This document shows, in pieces, positions 40,586 to 50,481 of a stretch of DNA of 64,000 nucleotides. How positions within the stretch are numbered: the stretch's first letter is position 1; each line of letters opens with the position of its first letter. The DNA lies in NCBI RefSeq assembly GCF_001570965.1, contig NZ_BCSR01000002.1, positions 1-64,000 of the forward strand, in the 5' to 3' direction. The position numbers and the translations under genes were made by a program. The notes below the pieces were generated by a model that did not search any database, had not been told where the DNA came from, and saw only the letters and a list, made by a program, of their open reading frames with translations. This stretch comes from Janibacter corallicola NBRC 107790. Its GTDB lineage: Bacteria > Actinomycetota > Actinomycetes > Actinomycetales > Dermatophilaceae.

Positions 40586-40623
40586 GTAGACATTCGTCTA
40601 CGGGTGCGTGACGTGTATCACGC
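40586..40623. promoter_or_regulatory. Two adjacent inverted repeats upstream of the sugar ABC importer
   Basis: GTAGAC-ATTC-GTCTAC (40586-40601) and GCGTGA-CGTGTA-TCACGC (40606-40623) are perfect 6-bp-arm repeats, 4 bases apart, between the carbonic anhydrase and the binding-protein gene. They end 28 bases before its GTG. They are plausible binding sites for a sugar-responsive repressor, though no regulator gene is adjacent. Confidence 0.45.
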
Positions 40624-40651
40624 GGCTGCTCTGGACGAAAGGACGAGCGAC

Positions 40652-41965
40652 GTGGATTCGCGACGACGGCGCCGCATCGCCGGCATCGCCGCGGCTGCCC
40701 TGGTCGGCTCCATGGGCCTGGCCGCCTGCGGCAGCAGCGACGGCTCGGGCGGTGGCCCGGTGACCCTGCACTGGTACATCAACCCCGACGGCGGCGGCGC
40801 GGACCCGGAGGGCGGGGGACAGGCGCAGCTGGCCAAGGAGTGCACGAAGAAGTCCGGCGGCGCCTACCGGATCGCCATCGAGCAGCTGCCCAACGAGGCC
40901 ACCGACCAGCGCCAGCAGCTGCTGCGGCGGCTGGCCTCCAACGACACGGGCGTGGACCTGATGTCCATCGACCCGGTCTTCGTCCCCGAGTTCGCCGAGG
41001 CCGGCTTCCTCCAGGAGGTCCCGAAGGATCGTCGGGCGGACTACACCAAGGGCATGGTCGACCCGATCGTGAAGACCGCGAAGTGGAAGGGCGACCTGTA
41101 TGCGGCGCCCTTCTGGGCCAACACCCAGCTGCTCTGGTACCGCAAGTCGGTGGCGAAGGAGGCCGGGCTGGACATGAGCAAGCCGGTCACCTGGGACCAG
41201 CTGATCGAGGCCGCGAAGAAGAACGACACCGAGATCAGCGTGCAGGCCTCCCGCTACGAGGGGTACATGGTCTGGATCAACGCCCTCATCGAGGGCGGCG
41301 GTGACCACATCATCGAGAACCCCGGCGCCGACGGCGAGGCCCTGCAGTTCGGGCTGACCTCGCCGGGCGGCAAGAAGGCTGCCGAGATCATCCGCTCCGT
41401 GGCCAAGGACAAGGTCGGTGGCCCTGCCCTCGGCTCGACGAACGAGACGACCTCGCTGGACATGTTCCAGAACGAGAAGTCCGCGTTCATGGTCAACTGG
41501 CCCTACGTCTACGCGGCCCTGAAGGGGGCAGACGTGCCGTGGATGGACGACCTCGCCTGGACGACCTACCCGGCGACGAGCGAAGGGGAGGACGCCGCAC
41601 CGCCGCTGGGCGGCATCGAGCTGGGCGTCAACCAGGCCTCGACGAAGCAGGAGCAGGCCTGGGACGCGATCTCCTGCATCACCTCCGAGGAGAGCCAGAA
41701 GACCTACATGCTCGGCACCGGCAACCCCGCCGCCGACGAGGCGGTCTACGACGACCCGGAGATCAAGAAGGTCTTCCCGATGGCGCCCCTCATCCGTGAG
41801 TCGCTCAACGCGGGCGGCCCCCGGCCGCAGACCCAGTACTACGGTGACGTCTCCTCGGGGATCCAGCGGGTCTACAGCCCGCCCGGCTCGGTCGACCCGG
41901 GCCGGACCCCGCAGCAGGCCACGTCGCTGCTGCAGGACGTGCTGAAGGGAGATGCGTTGCTGTGA
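40652..41965 (+). CDS. Sugar ABC transporter substrate-binding lipoprotein, LpqY-like
   Basis: This 437-residue extracytoplasmic binding protein is anchored as a lipoprotein. A basic start (MDSRRRRR), a hydrophobic helix and the lipobox LAAC place the lipidated Cys near residue 27. NTQLLWYRKSVAKEAGLD, GEALQFGLTS-, FMVNWPYVYAAL and GGIELGVNQAS match the layout of mycobacterial LpqY, the trehalose-binding protein. The GTG at 40652 follows GAAAGGACGAG. It overlaps the first permease gene by four bases. The substrate (trehalose or a related disaccharide) is inferred. Confidence 0.88.
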   Translation: MDSRRRRRIAGIAAAALVGSMGLAACGSSDGSGGGPVTLHWYINPDGGGADPEGGGQAQLAKECTKKSGGAYRIAIEQLPNEATDQRQQLLRRLASNDTGVDLMSIDPVFVPEFAEAGFLQEVPKDRRADYTKGMVDPIVKTAKWKGDLYAAPFWANTQLLWYRKSVAKEAGLDMSKPVTWDQLIEAAKKNDTEISVQASRYEGYMVWINALIEGGGDHIIENPGADGEALQFGLTSPGGKKAAEIIRSVAKDKVGGPALGSTNETTSLDMFQNEKSAFMVNWPYVYAALKGADVPWMDDLAWTTYPATSEGEDAAPPLGGIELGVNQASTKQEQAWDAISCITSEESQKTYMLGTGNPAADEAVYDDPEIKKVFPMAPLIRESLNAGGPRPQTQYYGDVSSGIQRVYSPPGSVDPGRTPQQATSLLQDVLKGDALL

Positions 41966-42855
41966 TGTCGCAGCGATCCAGGGCCGAGCAGCGCCTGGGG
42001 TGGAAGCTGGCAATGCCCGCCTTCGTGGTCATGGTGCTCGTGACGGGCTACCCGATCCTGCAGGCGGTGTGGAACAGCTTCTTCAACTACCGGCTGACCG
42101 ACCCCGAGAACAAGCGCTTCGTCTTCCTGGACAACTACCTCGTCTCCTTCTCCGACATCGTCTTCTGGAAGTCGATGTGGGCGACGCTGCTCATCACCGT
42201 CATCACGGTCGTCTTCGAGCTCGTCCTCGGGTTCATCATCGCCCTGGTCATGCACCGGATCGTCATCCCGCGCAAGACGCTGCGCACCCTGGTGCTCATC
42301 CCGTACTCGATCATCACGGTCGTCTCGGGCTTCACCTGGCTCTACGCGTTCCAGACCGGGCCGGGCTTCGTGAACCGGTGGCTGTCCTTCCTGCCGGGGA
42401 TCGACCCGGGCTTCGACTGGTTCGGCGGCTTCTGGACCTCGATCGTGGTCATCTCCCTCTCGGAGATCTGGAAGACGACCCCCTTCATGTCGCTGCTCCT
42501 GCTGGCCGGCCTGGCGCAGGTGGACACCTCGATGGAGGAGGCGGCGAAGGTGGACGGGGCCAGCTGGATGCAGACGATGTTCCGGGTGATCCTGCCGAAC
42601 ATGAAGGCAGCGATCATGGTCGCGCTGCTCTTCCGGACCCTGGACGCCTTCCGCATCTTCGACAACATCTTCATCATGACCGGTGGCGCCAACGACACGA
42701 GCTCGTTGTCGATGCTCATCTACCGGCAGACGATCGACCGCACGGAGATCGGGCTCGGGTCCGCGCTCTCGGTCATCCTCTTCGTCTGCGTGCTGATCAT
42801 CGCGGCGATCTTCGTGCGGGGCTTCAAGGTCGACCTGGCCCAGGGGAGGAGCTGA
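41962..42855 (+). CDS. Sugar ABC transporter permease, SugA-like
   Basis: The protein has 297 residues and six membrane helices of the MalF/SugA class. The EAA loop that docks on the ATPase is EEAAKVDGASWMQTMFRVILPNMK near residues 195-218. VWNSFFNYRLTDPENKRFVFLDNY is the periplasmic opening. The gene overlaps the binding-protein gene by four bases and ends 2 bases before the second permease. Confidence 0.92.
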   Translation: MMSQRSRAEQRLGWKLAMPAFVVMVLVTGYPILQAVWNSFFNYRLTDPENKRFVFLDNYLVSFSDIVFWKSMWATLLITVITVVFELVLGFIIALVMHRIVIPRKTLRTLVLIPYSIITVVSGFTWLYAFQTGPGFVNRWLSFLPGIDPGFDWFGGFWTSIVVISLSEIWKTTPFMSLLLLAGLAQVDTSMEEAAKVDGASWMQTMFRVILPNMKAAIMVALLFRTLDAFRIFDNIFIMTGGANDTSSLSMLIYRQTIDRTEIGLGSALSVILFVCVLIIAAIFVRGFKVDLAQGRS

Positions 42856-42857
42856 CG

Positions 42858-43712
42858 ATGGGTACCAATGGCAAGGGCAACGGCCTGTGGACCGTGCTGG
42901 CCGTCCCGATCATGCTCTGGACGGCGCTGCCGCTGCTGTGGATGCTCTCGCTGTCGCTGAAGACCGCGGAGGACCTGGCCAACCCGGACGCGAGCGTCCT
43001 GGGCAACTTCTGGCCGAAGAACCCCACGATGGAGAACTACGAGCTGATCTTCACCGGTGGGGCGAGCGACCTGTTCATGCCGGCGCTGCGCAACTCGATC
43101 ATCGTGTGCGTGCTCGCGACGCTCATCTCGGTGGTCCTGGCGATGTTCTGCGCCTACGCGATCGCGCGGCTGGAGTTCAAGGGCAAGCGGATGATCCTCG
43201 TGACCGCGCTCGCGGTCAGCTTCTTCCCGGTCGTGGCGATGGTGACCCCGCTGTTCGAGGTGTGGAGCAAGATCGGGCTCTTCGACACCATCCCCGGCCT
43301 GATCATCCCCTACCTCGCGCTGACGCTGCCACTGTCGATCTGGACCCTCTCCGCCTTCTTCCAGCAGATCCCCTGGGAGATGGAGCAGGCCGCCCAGGTG
43401 GACGGCGCGAGCAGCTGGCAGGCCTTCCGCAAGGTCATCGTGCCGCTCGCGGCGCCCGGTGTCTTCACCACGGCGATCATCACCTTCTTCGTCGCGTGGA
43501 ACGACTTCGTCTTCGCGATCTCGCTGACCTCGGAGAACGCCCGCACGGTCCCTGCCGCCCTGGCCTTCTTCACCGGAGCCAGCCAGTTCGAGCAGCCGAC
43601 CGGCGCCATCATGGCCGCCGCGGTCGTCGTCACCATCCCCGTCGTGATCCTCGTGCTGTTCTTCCAGCGCCGGATCGTCGCCGGTCTGACCTCGGGTGCC
43701 GTCAAGGGCTGA
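42858..43712 (+). CDS. Sugar ABC transporter permease, SugB-like
   Basis: The protein has 284 residues and six helices of the MalG/SugB class. The EAA loop reads EQAAQVDGASSWQAFRKVIVPLAAPG near residues 175-200, followed by the helix FFVAWNDFVFAISLTS. The start ATG at 42858 has GGGGAGGAG upstream. It forms the heterodimeric channel with the preceding gene. Confidence 0.92.
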   Translation: MGTNGKGNGLWTVLAVPIMLWTALPLLWMLSLSLKTAEDLANPDASVLGNFWPKNPTMENYELIFTGGASDLFMPALRNSIIVCVLATLISVVLAMFCAYAIARLEFKGKRMILVTALAVSFFPVVAMVTPLFEVWSKIGLFDTIPGLIIPYLALTLPLSIWTLSAFFQQIPWEMEQAAQVDGASSWQAFRKVIVPLAAPGVFTTAIITFFVAWNDFVFAISLTSENARTVPAALAFFTGASQFEQPTGAIMAAAVVVTIPVVILVLFFQRRIVAGLTSGAVKG

Positions 43713-43745
43713 GGCCCGCCCGGAGAAACCAGGAGCTAAGGAACC

Positions 43746-44999
43746 ATGGCTGAGATCACCCTGCAGAACATCGTCAAGAAGTACGGCGACGGCTTCCCCG
43801 CGGTCAACGACGTGAGCCTGGACATCCGGGACGGGGAGTTCATGATCTTCGTCGGCCCCTCCGGCTGCGGGAAGTCGACCCTGCTGCGGATGGTCGTCGG
43901 GCTCGAGGACATCACGAGCGGCGACCTGCTCATCGACGGGTCGAAGGTCAACGACCTCTCGCCCAAGGACCGCAACCTCTCGATGGTCTTCCAGAACTAT
44001 GCGCTCTACCCGCACCTGAGCGTCTTCGAGAACATCGCCTTCCCGCTGCGGCTGGCCAAGGGCAAGCACGACGAGGCCCAGATCCGCTCGAAGGTCGAGA
44101 ACGCCGCCGACATGCTCGAGCTGCGCGAGCACCTCGAGCGCAAGCCGGGCAACCTCTCCGGTGGGCAGCGCCAGCGGGTGGCGATGGGCCGGGCGATCGT
44201 GCGGGACGCGGACGCCTTCCTCTTCGACGAGCCGCTCTCGAACCTCGACGCCAAGCTGCGCGGGCAGATGCGCACCGAGATCGCCCGGATGCAGCGGCGG
44301 ATGGGGACGACGACGATCTACGTCACCCACGACCAGACCGAGGCCCTCACCCTCGGGGACCGGGTCTCGGTCCTGAAGAAGGGCGTGCTGCAGCAGTGCG
44401 CGAGCCCGCGCGAGCTCTACGACCAGCCGGTCAACCTCTTCGTCGCGGGCTTCATCGGCACCCCGCCGATGAACTTCCTGCCCGCCGAGGTGCGCGGTGA
44501 CGAGCTCGTGCTCCCCTTCAGCACGGTCCCGATCCCGCCGGCCGTCAAGGAGCGGGCGGCCGGCAAGGACCTGCTCATCGTCGGGATCCGCCCCGAGCAC
44601 ATCAAGGACGCCCGCCTGGGCGACCGCCCGGAGGAGGCCGCCGCCTTCTCGGCGGTCGTGGACGTCACCGAGTGGCTCGGTAACGAGCAGTACGCCTACG
44701 TCCCCTTCTCCGTCGAGGGCGACGTCGCGCACAAGCTCGAGGAGCTGGACCGCGACCTGGACGGGGAGGGCATGCGCACCCAGATGGTGGTCAACCTCGA
44801 CCCGCGCTCGCGCATCCTCGAGGGCGACGAGGCCGACTTCGTCTTCGACCCGGCCGTCATGCACGTCTTCGACCCGGAGGGCGGGGACTGCCTCACCCGC
44901 GACGACGCCAAGGCGGCCGAGATCGCGCAGCAGTCCGAGGCGGACCGCAAGCGGGCGCTGGAGCGCGCCCGGGTGCGGGAGGAGCGGCCCGTCGGCTGA
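43746..44999 (+). CDS. ABC transporter ATPase, SugC/UgpC/MsmK type
   Basis: This 417-residue ATPase powers the importer. Walker A GPSGCGKS is at residues 37-44, the signature is LSGGQRQRVAMGRA, Walker B is DAFLFDEPLSNLD, and the switch His is in YVTHDQTEA. The C-terminal ~170 residues hold the OB/TOBE sugar-importer regulatory domain, with a basic/acidic tail slightly longer than usual. ATPases of this type often serve several importers. It converges on the PfkB kinase gene. Confidence 0.94.
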   Translation: MAEITLQNIVKKYGDGFPAVNDVSLDIRDGEFMIFVGPSGCGKSTLLRMVVGLEDITSGDLLIDGSKVNDLSPKDRNLSMVFQNYALYPHLSVFENIAFPLRLAKGKHDEAQIRSKVENAADMLELREHLERKPGNLSGGQRQRVAMGRAIVRDADAFLFDEPLSNLDAKLRGQMRTEIARMQRRMGTTTIYVTHDQTEALTLGDRVSVLKKGVLQQCASPRELYDQPVNLFVAGFIGTPPMNFLPAEVRGDELVLPFSTVPIPPAVKERAAGKDLLIVGIRPEHIKDARLGDRPEEAAAFSAVVDVTEWLGNEQYAYVPFSVEGDVAHKLEELDRDLDGEGMRTQMVVNLDPRSRILEGDEADFVFDPAVMHVFDPEGGDCLTRDDAKAAEIAQQSEADRKRALERARVREERPVG

Positions 45000-45023
45000 G
45001 CCCCGGCCGGACGGGCTGCGGAC

Positions 45024-45992
45024 CTAACCGGCCCGCCGGCCCCGGAGCTCATCGCGGGTCGGCAGCTGGGCACCGGCGCGGGTGACCGTCGCGGCGCCCG
45101 CGGTGACTGCGCGACGCACGGCCTTCTCGATCGCCTCACGGCTCGCGCCGCGCAGCCGCTTGCGGACGCCGGGGGCGCCCCCGAGCAGCCCCTCGTCGAG
45201 CAGTGCGGACAGCAGCCCTGCCATGGCGGCGTCGCCCGCCCCGACCGTGTCGACGACCTCGACCGAGGGGGCGGGCATCCGCACCCGCCGGCCCGAGGAG
45301 TGCAGCGCGAGGGCCCCCTTCGCCCCGAGCGTGGCGACGACGAGGCCGGGTCCGAGGTCCAGCCAGCGTGCCAGCTCCTCCTCCAGCTCGTCCTCGTCGG
45401 GCTCGTGGCCGAGCAGCCAGGCGATGTCCTCCTCGCTGGCCTTGACCACGTCGCTCACGGCGATCCGGCGCTCCACCTCGGTCATCACCTCCGCGCGCTC
45501 ACCGAGCAGCGCGGGCCGGATGTTCGGGTCGTAGGAGGTCGTCGCCCGCGCCCGGGCGCCGTCCATGGCGGCGAGCACGTCGACCCCGCCCGGTCGCAGC
45601 AGCGCCCCGATCGATCCCGTGTGCACGTGGTCGCTGCGGTCGGGCAGCGCCGGCACCCGCCAGGTGATGTCGAAGCCGTAGTCGGCGACGCCGTGCTCGT
45701 CGAGGGTCGCCGTGGCCACCGAGGTGTCCTCGGCGGAGTCGCTGCCCGGGACGAGCAGCACGCCGGCCTCGGAGAGGTGGGCGCCGATGTCCGCGCCGCG
45801 TTCGTCGCGGCCGATGTGGGTCGCGAGCGTCACCGGGTGACCGAGCCGGGCCAGGCCCACCGAGACGTTCAGCGGTGAGCCGCCGACGTGCTCGGTGCGG
45901 GAGCCGTCGGGGGCGACCACGACGTCGACGAGTGCCTCGCCGATGACGAGGGTCCTGCGCGGGTCCTGTCGGCGGCGGGGGAGCGGTGCCAT
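45024..45992 (-). CDS. PfkB family carbohydrate kinase, probably fructokinase-like
   Basis: This 322-residue ribokinase-fold enzyme phosphorylates a sugar with ATP. VIGEALVDVVV and HVGGSPLNVSVGLARLGHPVTLATHIGRDERG are the N-terminal PfkB pattern. DTVGAGDAAMAGLLSALL carries the anion hole and catalytic Asp. The substrate is uncertain; sequence character and position next to fructose-1,6-bisphosphatase favour fructose. The ATG overlaps the glpX stop (TGATG), so the two form one operon. Confidence 0.88.
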   Translation of the reverse strand: MAPLPRRRQDPRRTLVIGEALVDVVVAPDGSRTEHVGGSPLNVSVGLARLGHPVTLATHIGRDERGADIGAHLSEAGVLLVPGSDSAEDTSVATATLDEHGVADYGFDITWRVPALPDRSDHVHTGSIGALLRPGGVDVLAAMDGARARATTSYDPNIRPALLGERAEVMTEVERRIAVSDVVKASEEDIAWLLGHEPDEDELEEELARWLDLGPGLVVATLGAKGALALHSSGRRVRMPAPSVEVVDTVGAGDAAMAGLLSALLDEGLLGGAPGVRKRLRGASREAIEKAVRRAVTAGAATVTRAGAQLPTRDELRGRRAG

Positions 45993-47005
45993 CAGCCGCC
46001 GTGGGCCGGGGAGACCCGCTGGACCTTGGAGAGGTTGTGGTGGGCCTCGACGACGCGGATGGTGCCGGACTTGCTGCGCATGACCAGCGACTGGGTGGTG
46101 GCGCCGCCGGCGCGGTAGCGCACGCCCTGCAGCAGCTCGCCGTCGGTGACTCCCGTCGCCACGAAGAAGCAGTTGTCGGTCGCGACGAGGTCGTCCGTCG
46201 TGAGCACCTGGTCCAGGTCGTGCCCGGCGTCGATCGCCTGCTGGCGCTCGTCGTCGTCGCGCGGCCACAGCCGCCCCTGGATCACGCCACCGACGCTCTT
46301 GATCGCGCAGGCGGTGATGATCCCCTCGGGGGTGCCGCCGACGCCGAGGAGCAGGTCGATGCCGGTGCCGGGGCGGGAGGCCATGATGCCGCCGGCCACG
46401 TCGCCGTCGGAGATGAAGCGGATGCGTGCCCCGGCCGCGCGCACCTCGTCGGCCAGGTCGGCGTGACGGGGGCGGTCGAGCATGACGACGGTGACGTCCT
46501 CGGGCAGCTCCTCCTTGGCCCTGGCGATGCGACGGATGTTCTCCCCGACCGGCAGCCGGATGTCCACGACGTCCGCCGCGACCGGCCCGGTGACGAGCTT
46601 GTCCATGTAGAAGACCGCGCTCGGGTCGTACATCGTGCCCCGGTCGGCGACGGCCATGACGGAGACGGCGTTCGTCATCCCCTTCGCGGTCAGGGTGGTC
46701 CCGTCGATGGGGTCGACCGCGACGTCGCAGGCGGGGCCCTGCCCGTCACCGACCTCCTCGCCGTTGTAGAGCATCGGGGCCTCGTCCTTCTCGCCCTCGC
46801 CGATGATGACGACACCGTCCATGCGCACGCCCGAGATCATCGAGCGCATCGCGTCCACGGCGGCCCCGTCGGCGCTGTTCTTGTCGCCCCGGCCCACCCA
46901 GCGGCCGCCGGCGAGCGCGGCGGCCTCGGTGACCCGGACCAGCTCCATCGCCAGGTTCCGGTCTGGGTGCATGACCCCGCTGCTGGACGGCTGGGTCTGG
47001 CTCAT
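45992..47005 (-). CDS. glpX: Class II fructose-1,6-bisphosphatase
   Basis: This 337-residue enzyme performs the gluconeogenic hydrolysis of fructose-1,6-bisphosphate. [21 protein letters not shown] and the metal site [11 protein letters not shown] are diagnostic, with [20 protein letters not shown] downstream. The start ATG at 47005 follows GGAGGAG; a more upstream start is open but has no ribosome site. It is divergent from the DUF4245 gene, the same neighbours as in mycobacteria. Confidence 0.96.
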   Translation of the reverse strand: MSQTQPSSSGVMHPDRNLAMELVRVTEAAALAGGRWVGRGDKNSADGAAVDAMRSMISGVRMDGVVIIGEGEKDEAPMLYNGEEVGDGQGPACDVAVDPIDGTTLTAKGMTNAVSVMAVADRGTMYDPSAVFYMDKLVTGPVAADVVDIRLPVGENIRRIARAKEELPEDVTVVMLDRPRHADLADEVRAAGARIRFISDGDVAGGIMASRPGTGIDLLLGVGGTPEGIITACAIKSVGGVIQGRLWPRDDDERQQAIDAGHDLDQVLTTDDLVATDNCFFVATGVTDGELLQGVRYRAGGATTQSLVMRSKSGTIRVVEAHHNLSKVQRVSPAHGG

Positions 47006-47103
47006 TGCTTCTCCTCCGGCATCGCCTGTCATCGGGCCCGAGCCTATCCGTAGCCACTCGGGTGCGCGTGGGGCGCTCGGGGACGCGTGCGACCATGTGC
47101 CCC

Positions 47104-47742
47104 ATGAGTTCCGAGCCCACCCCCGAGGAGCTGGCGAAGCAGCAGGGAGTCCCCGCCCGGGGTGCGAGCCACTACGCGAAGGGCACCGCGGCCAACATCG
47201 TGCGCTCGATGGCGGTCATCGTGGCGATCACCCTGGCGCTGTTCTTCATGACCGGCCGGCAGAACACCTCGACGCCGCAGGAGGTCGACGTCCAGGAGGT
47301 CGCCGTCGACCGTGGCGGGCAGGCCGATGAGCCCTTCGCCTATGCCGAGGGGCTGCCGGACGGCTGGCTCGCGACGAGCGCCCGGTACGCCCGCACCGAC
47401 GGCGACGTCATGATGTGGAATGCCGGCTACACCACTCCCGACGAGGAGTACGTCTCGGTGCGCCAGGCGGTCGACGGGCCCCGGGCGTGGGTGGGCGACC
47501 AGGTCCGTGACGGCCAGCGGAAGGGCAGTTTCGAGACCGAGGACGGCCGCACGTGGGACCGGTACGTCTCGAACGCGGACGGGCAGACCCAGCGCTCCCT
47601 CGTGACCGACCCGAAGGGGAAGGGCCGGCTGACCACCATCGTGCTCGGCACCGGCGACTGGGACCAGGTCGAGACCTTGGCCAACCACCTCGTGGACGCC
47701 GAGCGCCCGTCGAAGAAGGAGAGCGCCCCGGCCGCCTCGTGA
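47104..47742 (+). CDS. DUF4245 family membrane-anchored protein
   Basis: The protein has 212 residues. One membrane helix lies at about 32-50 ([19 protein letters not shown]), followed by an extracytoplasmic domain with [13 protein letters not shown] and [18 protein letters not shown]. This layout and its place beside glpX match the actinobacterial DUF4245 family, whose function is unknown. An in-frame ATG at 47095 is a possible alternative start. It converges on xseB. Confidence 0.85.
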   Translation: MSSEPTPEELAKQQGVPARGASHYAKGTAANIVRSMAVIVAITLALFFMTGRQNTSTPQEVDVQEVAVDRGGQADEPFAYAEGLPDGWLATSARYARTDGDVMMWNAGYTTPDEEYVSVRQAVDGPRAWVGDQVRDGQRKGSFETEDGRTWDRYVSNADGQTQRSLVTDPKGKGRLTTIVLGTGDWDQVETLANHLVDAERPSKKESAPAAS

Positions 47743-47762
47743 GGTGAGGAGCCGGCCTCTGC

Positions 47763-48026
47763 TCAGTCGGCGGCGGCCCCGGAGGAGTCGGCTGACGAGG
47801 CGTCCTCGGGTGTCTCCTGCGCGAGGTTCGCCTCGGCGCGGTCCAACCACGCCTCGCAGTGCGCGGCCAGGGCCTCGCCGCGCTGCCAGAGCTCCATGCT
47901 CTCCTCGAGGCCGACCTGTCCGCTCTCGAGTCGGGCGACGAGGTCGACCAGCTGCTGCCGGGCCTCCTCGTAGCCGAGGTCGGCGACGTCGGCGGCGTGG
48001 TCGGTCTCGGCGCTCTCCTCAGGCAT
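47763..48026 (-). CDS. xseB: Exodeoxyribonuclease VII small subunit
   Basis: This 87-residue helical protein binds XseA to form exonuclease VII, which degrades single-stranded DNA. YEEARQQLVDLVARLESGQVGLEESMELWQRGEALAAHCEAWLDRAE is the family pattern. The tail is acidic and Ser/Ala-rich. The start ATG at 48026 lies 10 bases after the xseA stop, in one operon. Confidence 0.93.
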   Translation of the reverse strand: MPEESAETDHAADVADLGYEEARQQLVDLVARLESGQVGLEESMELWQRGEALAAHCEAWLDRAEANLAQETPEDASSADSSGAAAD

Positions 48027-48036
48027 GGCGCACACC

Positions 48037-49293
48037 CTAGTCGGCGTCCGGACGCCCGTCCTGCCCGTCGGAGACCCGCACCGCGAAGTCCCCGTCGGCG
48101 ACGGTCACCCGCAGCAGGTCGTGCACGGCCACGTCGCCGCGCTCGGAGACCACCTCACCGTCGGGGTGCTGCACGATCGCGTAGCCGCGCTCCAGCGTCG
48201 AGACGGGGGAGAGCACCCGGGCCTGGGCCCGTAGGTGCCCCACCCGGTCCTGCTCGCGCTGCAGCCGGGCCCCGACGTGGTGTCGGGCCCGGCGCCGCAG
48301 CGACGTGACGGCCTCGCGCTGGGCCCGCACGAAGGCGGTCCGGTCCGCCAGCACCGGGCGCGACGTGAGCTCGCGCAGCCCCCTTCGCTCCCGCGCCAGG
48401 CGCTGGGTGAGGTTCGCGCGCAGGCGGGACCTCCCTTCGACGATCGTGGCCCGCTCGGCGGCGGCATCGGGGCAGATGAGCTTGGCCGCATCGGTGGGGG
48501 TGGAGGCACGCACGTCGGCGACGAGGTCCAGCAGCGGGGTGTCCACGTCGTGCCCGACGGCGCTGACCACGGGGGTCCGCGCATTCGCCACCGCCCGGAC
48601 CATCGTCTCGTTGCTGAAGGGCAGCAGGTCCTCCACCGACCCGCCGCCGCGGGTGACGACGATGACGTCGACGTCCTCGACCGAGTCCAGGGCCGCGACG
48701 GCACCGGAGACCTCCGAGACGGCGTTGCTCCCCTGCACCGCGACCTGGCGGATGTCGAAGGGCAGGCCAGGCCAGCGGCGCCGGGCGTTCTCGACCACGT
48801 CGCGCTCGGCGGCGCTGCCGCGACCGCAGACCAACCCCACCCGTCGGGGGAGGAAGGGGGGAACCCGCTTGCGGGAGGCCTCGAAGAGCCCCTCGGAGCG
48901 CAGGTGCTGCTTCAGGTACTCGATCCGGGCCAGCAGCTCGCCCACCCCGACGGGGCGGATCTGGCGCAGGTCCATCATCAGCGAGCCACGCTGGGTCCAG
49001 TAGTCCGGCTTGGCCTGCACGACGACCCGCGCGCCCTGGGTGAGGGGGCTCGGCATCGCGTCGAGGGCGGTGACCCGGATGGAGCAGGAGAGGGACATGT
49101 TCACGTCCGGGTCGCGCAGCGTGAGGTAGGCGGTGCGGGCGCCGGGACGGACGTTGAGCTGGACCACCTGGCCCTCGACCCAGGTGACCGACATCCTCTC
49201 GACGTACTCGGCGATCTTCATGCTCAGCACGCGGACCGGCCACGGCGCCTCGGCGGTGGTCTCGGCGGCCTTCTCCGGCAGGGGCACGCTCAT
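48037..49293 (-). CDS. xseA: Exodeoxyribonuclease VII large subunit
   Basis: This 418-residue catalytic subunit has an N-terminal OB fold (YVERMSVTWVEGQVVQLNVRPGARTAYLTLRD) and a nuclease core with VGLVCGRGSAAERDVVENARRRWP, VIVVTRGGGSVEDLLPFSNE and VSAVGHDVDTPLLDLVADVRASTPTDAAKL. A helical region follows, ending in STLERGYAIV. The ATG at 49293 gives MSVPLPEKAAETT; one at 49302 is an alternative. The gene is divergent from ispH with about 85 bases between. Confidence 0.95.
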   Translation of the reverse strand: MSVPLPEKAAETTAEAPWPVRVLSMKIAEYVERMSVTWVEGQVVQLNVRPGARTAYLTLRDPDVNMSLSCSIRVTALDAMPSPLTQGARVVVQAKPDYWTQRGSLMMDLRQIRPVGVGELLARIEYLKQHLRSEGLFEASRKRVPPFLPRRVGLVCGRGSAAERDVVENARRRWPGLPFDIRQVAVQGSNAVSEVSGAVAALDSVEDVDVIVVTRGGGSVEDLLPFSNETMVRAVANARTPVVSAVGHDVDTPLLDLVADVRASTPTDAAKLICPDAAAERATIVEGRSRLRANLTQRLARERRGLRELTSRPVLADRTAFVRAQREAVTSLRRRARHHVGARLQREQDRVGHLRAQARVLSPVSTLERGYAIVQHPDGEVVSERGDVAVHDLLRVTVADGDFAVRVSDGQDGRPDAD

Positions 49294-49379
49294 GCCCGTC
49301 ATCGTAGGGCGGGACGGGGACGAGCCGGCCCGCGGCGGTACTCGAGCGGACATGGGTTTCCGCGGCCCTCTCGCCTACG

Positions 49380-50441
49380 ATGGAGGGCATGACCACCAGT
49401 ACGACCTCCACCCCCGACACCGAGGCCAGGCAGGACGCCAAGCGGGTGCTGCTGGCCGCCCCCCGCGGGTACTGCGCCGGTGTGGACCGGGCCGTGGTCG
49501 CCGTCGAGAGGGCACTCGAGCTCTACGGTCCGCCGGTGTACGTCCGCAAGCAGATCGTGCACAACAAGCACGTCGTCTCCACGCTGGAGAAGCGGGGCGC
49601 GATCTTCGTCGAGGAGACCGACCAGGTGCCCGAGGGTGCCACCGTCGTCTTCTCCGCCCACGGCGTCGCGCCCGTCGTCCACGACGAGGCCAAGGCCCGC
49701 ACGCTGAAGACCATCGACGCCACCTGCCCGCTGGTGACGAAGGTCCACCGTGAGGCGGTGCGCTTCGCCTCCGACGACTACGACATCCTGCTCATCGGCC
49801 ACGAGGGGCACGAGGAAGTCGTCGGCACCTCCGGCGAGGCACCCGAGAACATCACCCTCGTCGAGGGCCCCGACGACGTGGACAACGTCGAGGTGCGTGA
49901 CCCGGACAAGGTCGTCTGGCTCTCCCAGACCACCCTCTCGGTCGACGAGACGATGGAGACGGTGCGCCGGCTCAAGGAGCGCTTCCCCAACCTGCAGAGC
50001 CCGCCGAGCGACGACATCTGCTACGCGACGCAGAACCGGCAGACCGCCGTGAAGCAGATGGCCACCGACTGCGACCTGATGCTCGTCGTCGGCTCGCGCA
50101 ACTCCTCCAACTCCGTGCGGCTGGTCGAGGTCGCGATCGAGCACGGTGCCCGCGACGGGCACCTCGTGGACTACGCCGACGAGATCGACGACACCTGGCT
50201 CGAGGGGGTCCGCACCGTCGGGGTCACCTCCGGCGCCTCCGTGCCGGAGATCCTCGTGCGCGGCGTGCTCGACTACCTCGCCGAGCGAGGGTTCGAGGAC
50301 GTCCACCCGATCACGGCCGCCGAGGAGAGCCTGCTCTTCGCGTTGCCGAACGAGCTGCGCAAGGACCTCAAGGCCGCCGGGATGAGCGACAAGATGAAGC
50401 ACGACGCGGGTTCGACCACGGACGCCGGCCAGCTGCACTGA
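49380..50441 (+). CDS. ispH: 4-hydroxy-3-methylbut-2-enyl diphosphate reductase
   Basis: This 353-residue iron-sulfur enzyme makes IPP and DMAPP in the last step of the MEP isoprenoid pathway. The three cluster cysteines are in [24 protein letters not shown] and [10 protein letters not shown]. The substrate loop [12 protein letters not shown] is present. The first ATG (49380) gives MEGMTT; the second (49389) has GGAGGG too close upstream, so the first is listed. The acyl-CoA synthetase gene follows after 40 bases. Confidence 0.95.
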   Translation: MEGMTTSTTSTPDTEARQDAKRVLLAAPRGYCAGVDRAVVAVERALELYGPPVYVRKQIVHNKHVVSTLEKRGAIFVEETDQVPEGATVVFSAHGVAPVVHDEAKARTLKTIDATCPLVTKVHREAVRFASDDYDILLIGHEGHEEVVGTSGEAPENITLVEGPDDVDNVEVRDPDKVVWLSQTTLSVDETMETVRRLKERFPNLQSPPSDDICYATQNRQTAVKQMATDCDLMLVVGSRNSSNSVRLVEVAIEHGARDGHLVDYADEIDDTWLEGVRTVGVTSGASVPEILVRGVLDYLAERGFEDVHPITAAEESLLFALPNELRKDLKAAGMSDKMKHDAGSTTDAGQLH

Positions 50442-50481
50442 GCCTCTGGCGCCCGGAAGTGATCCGTGACACGTTGAGGTC

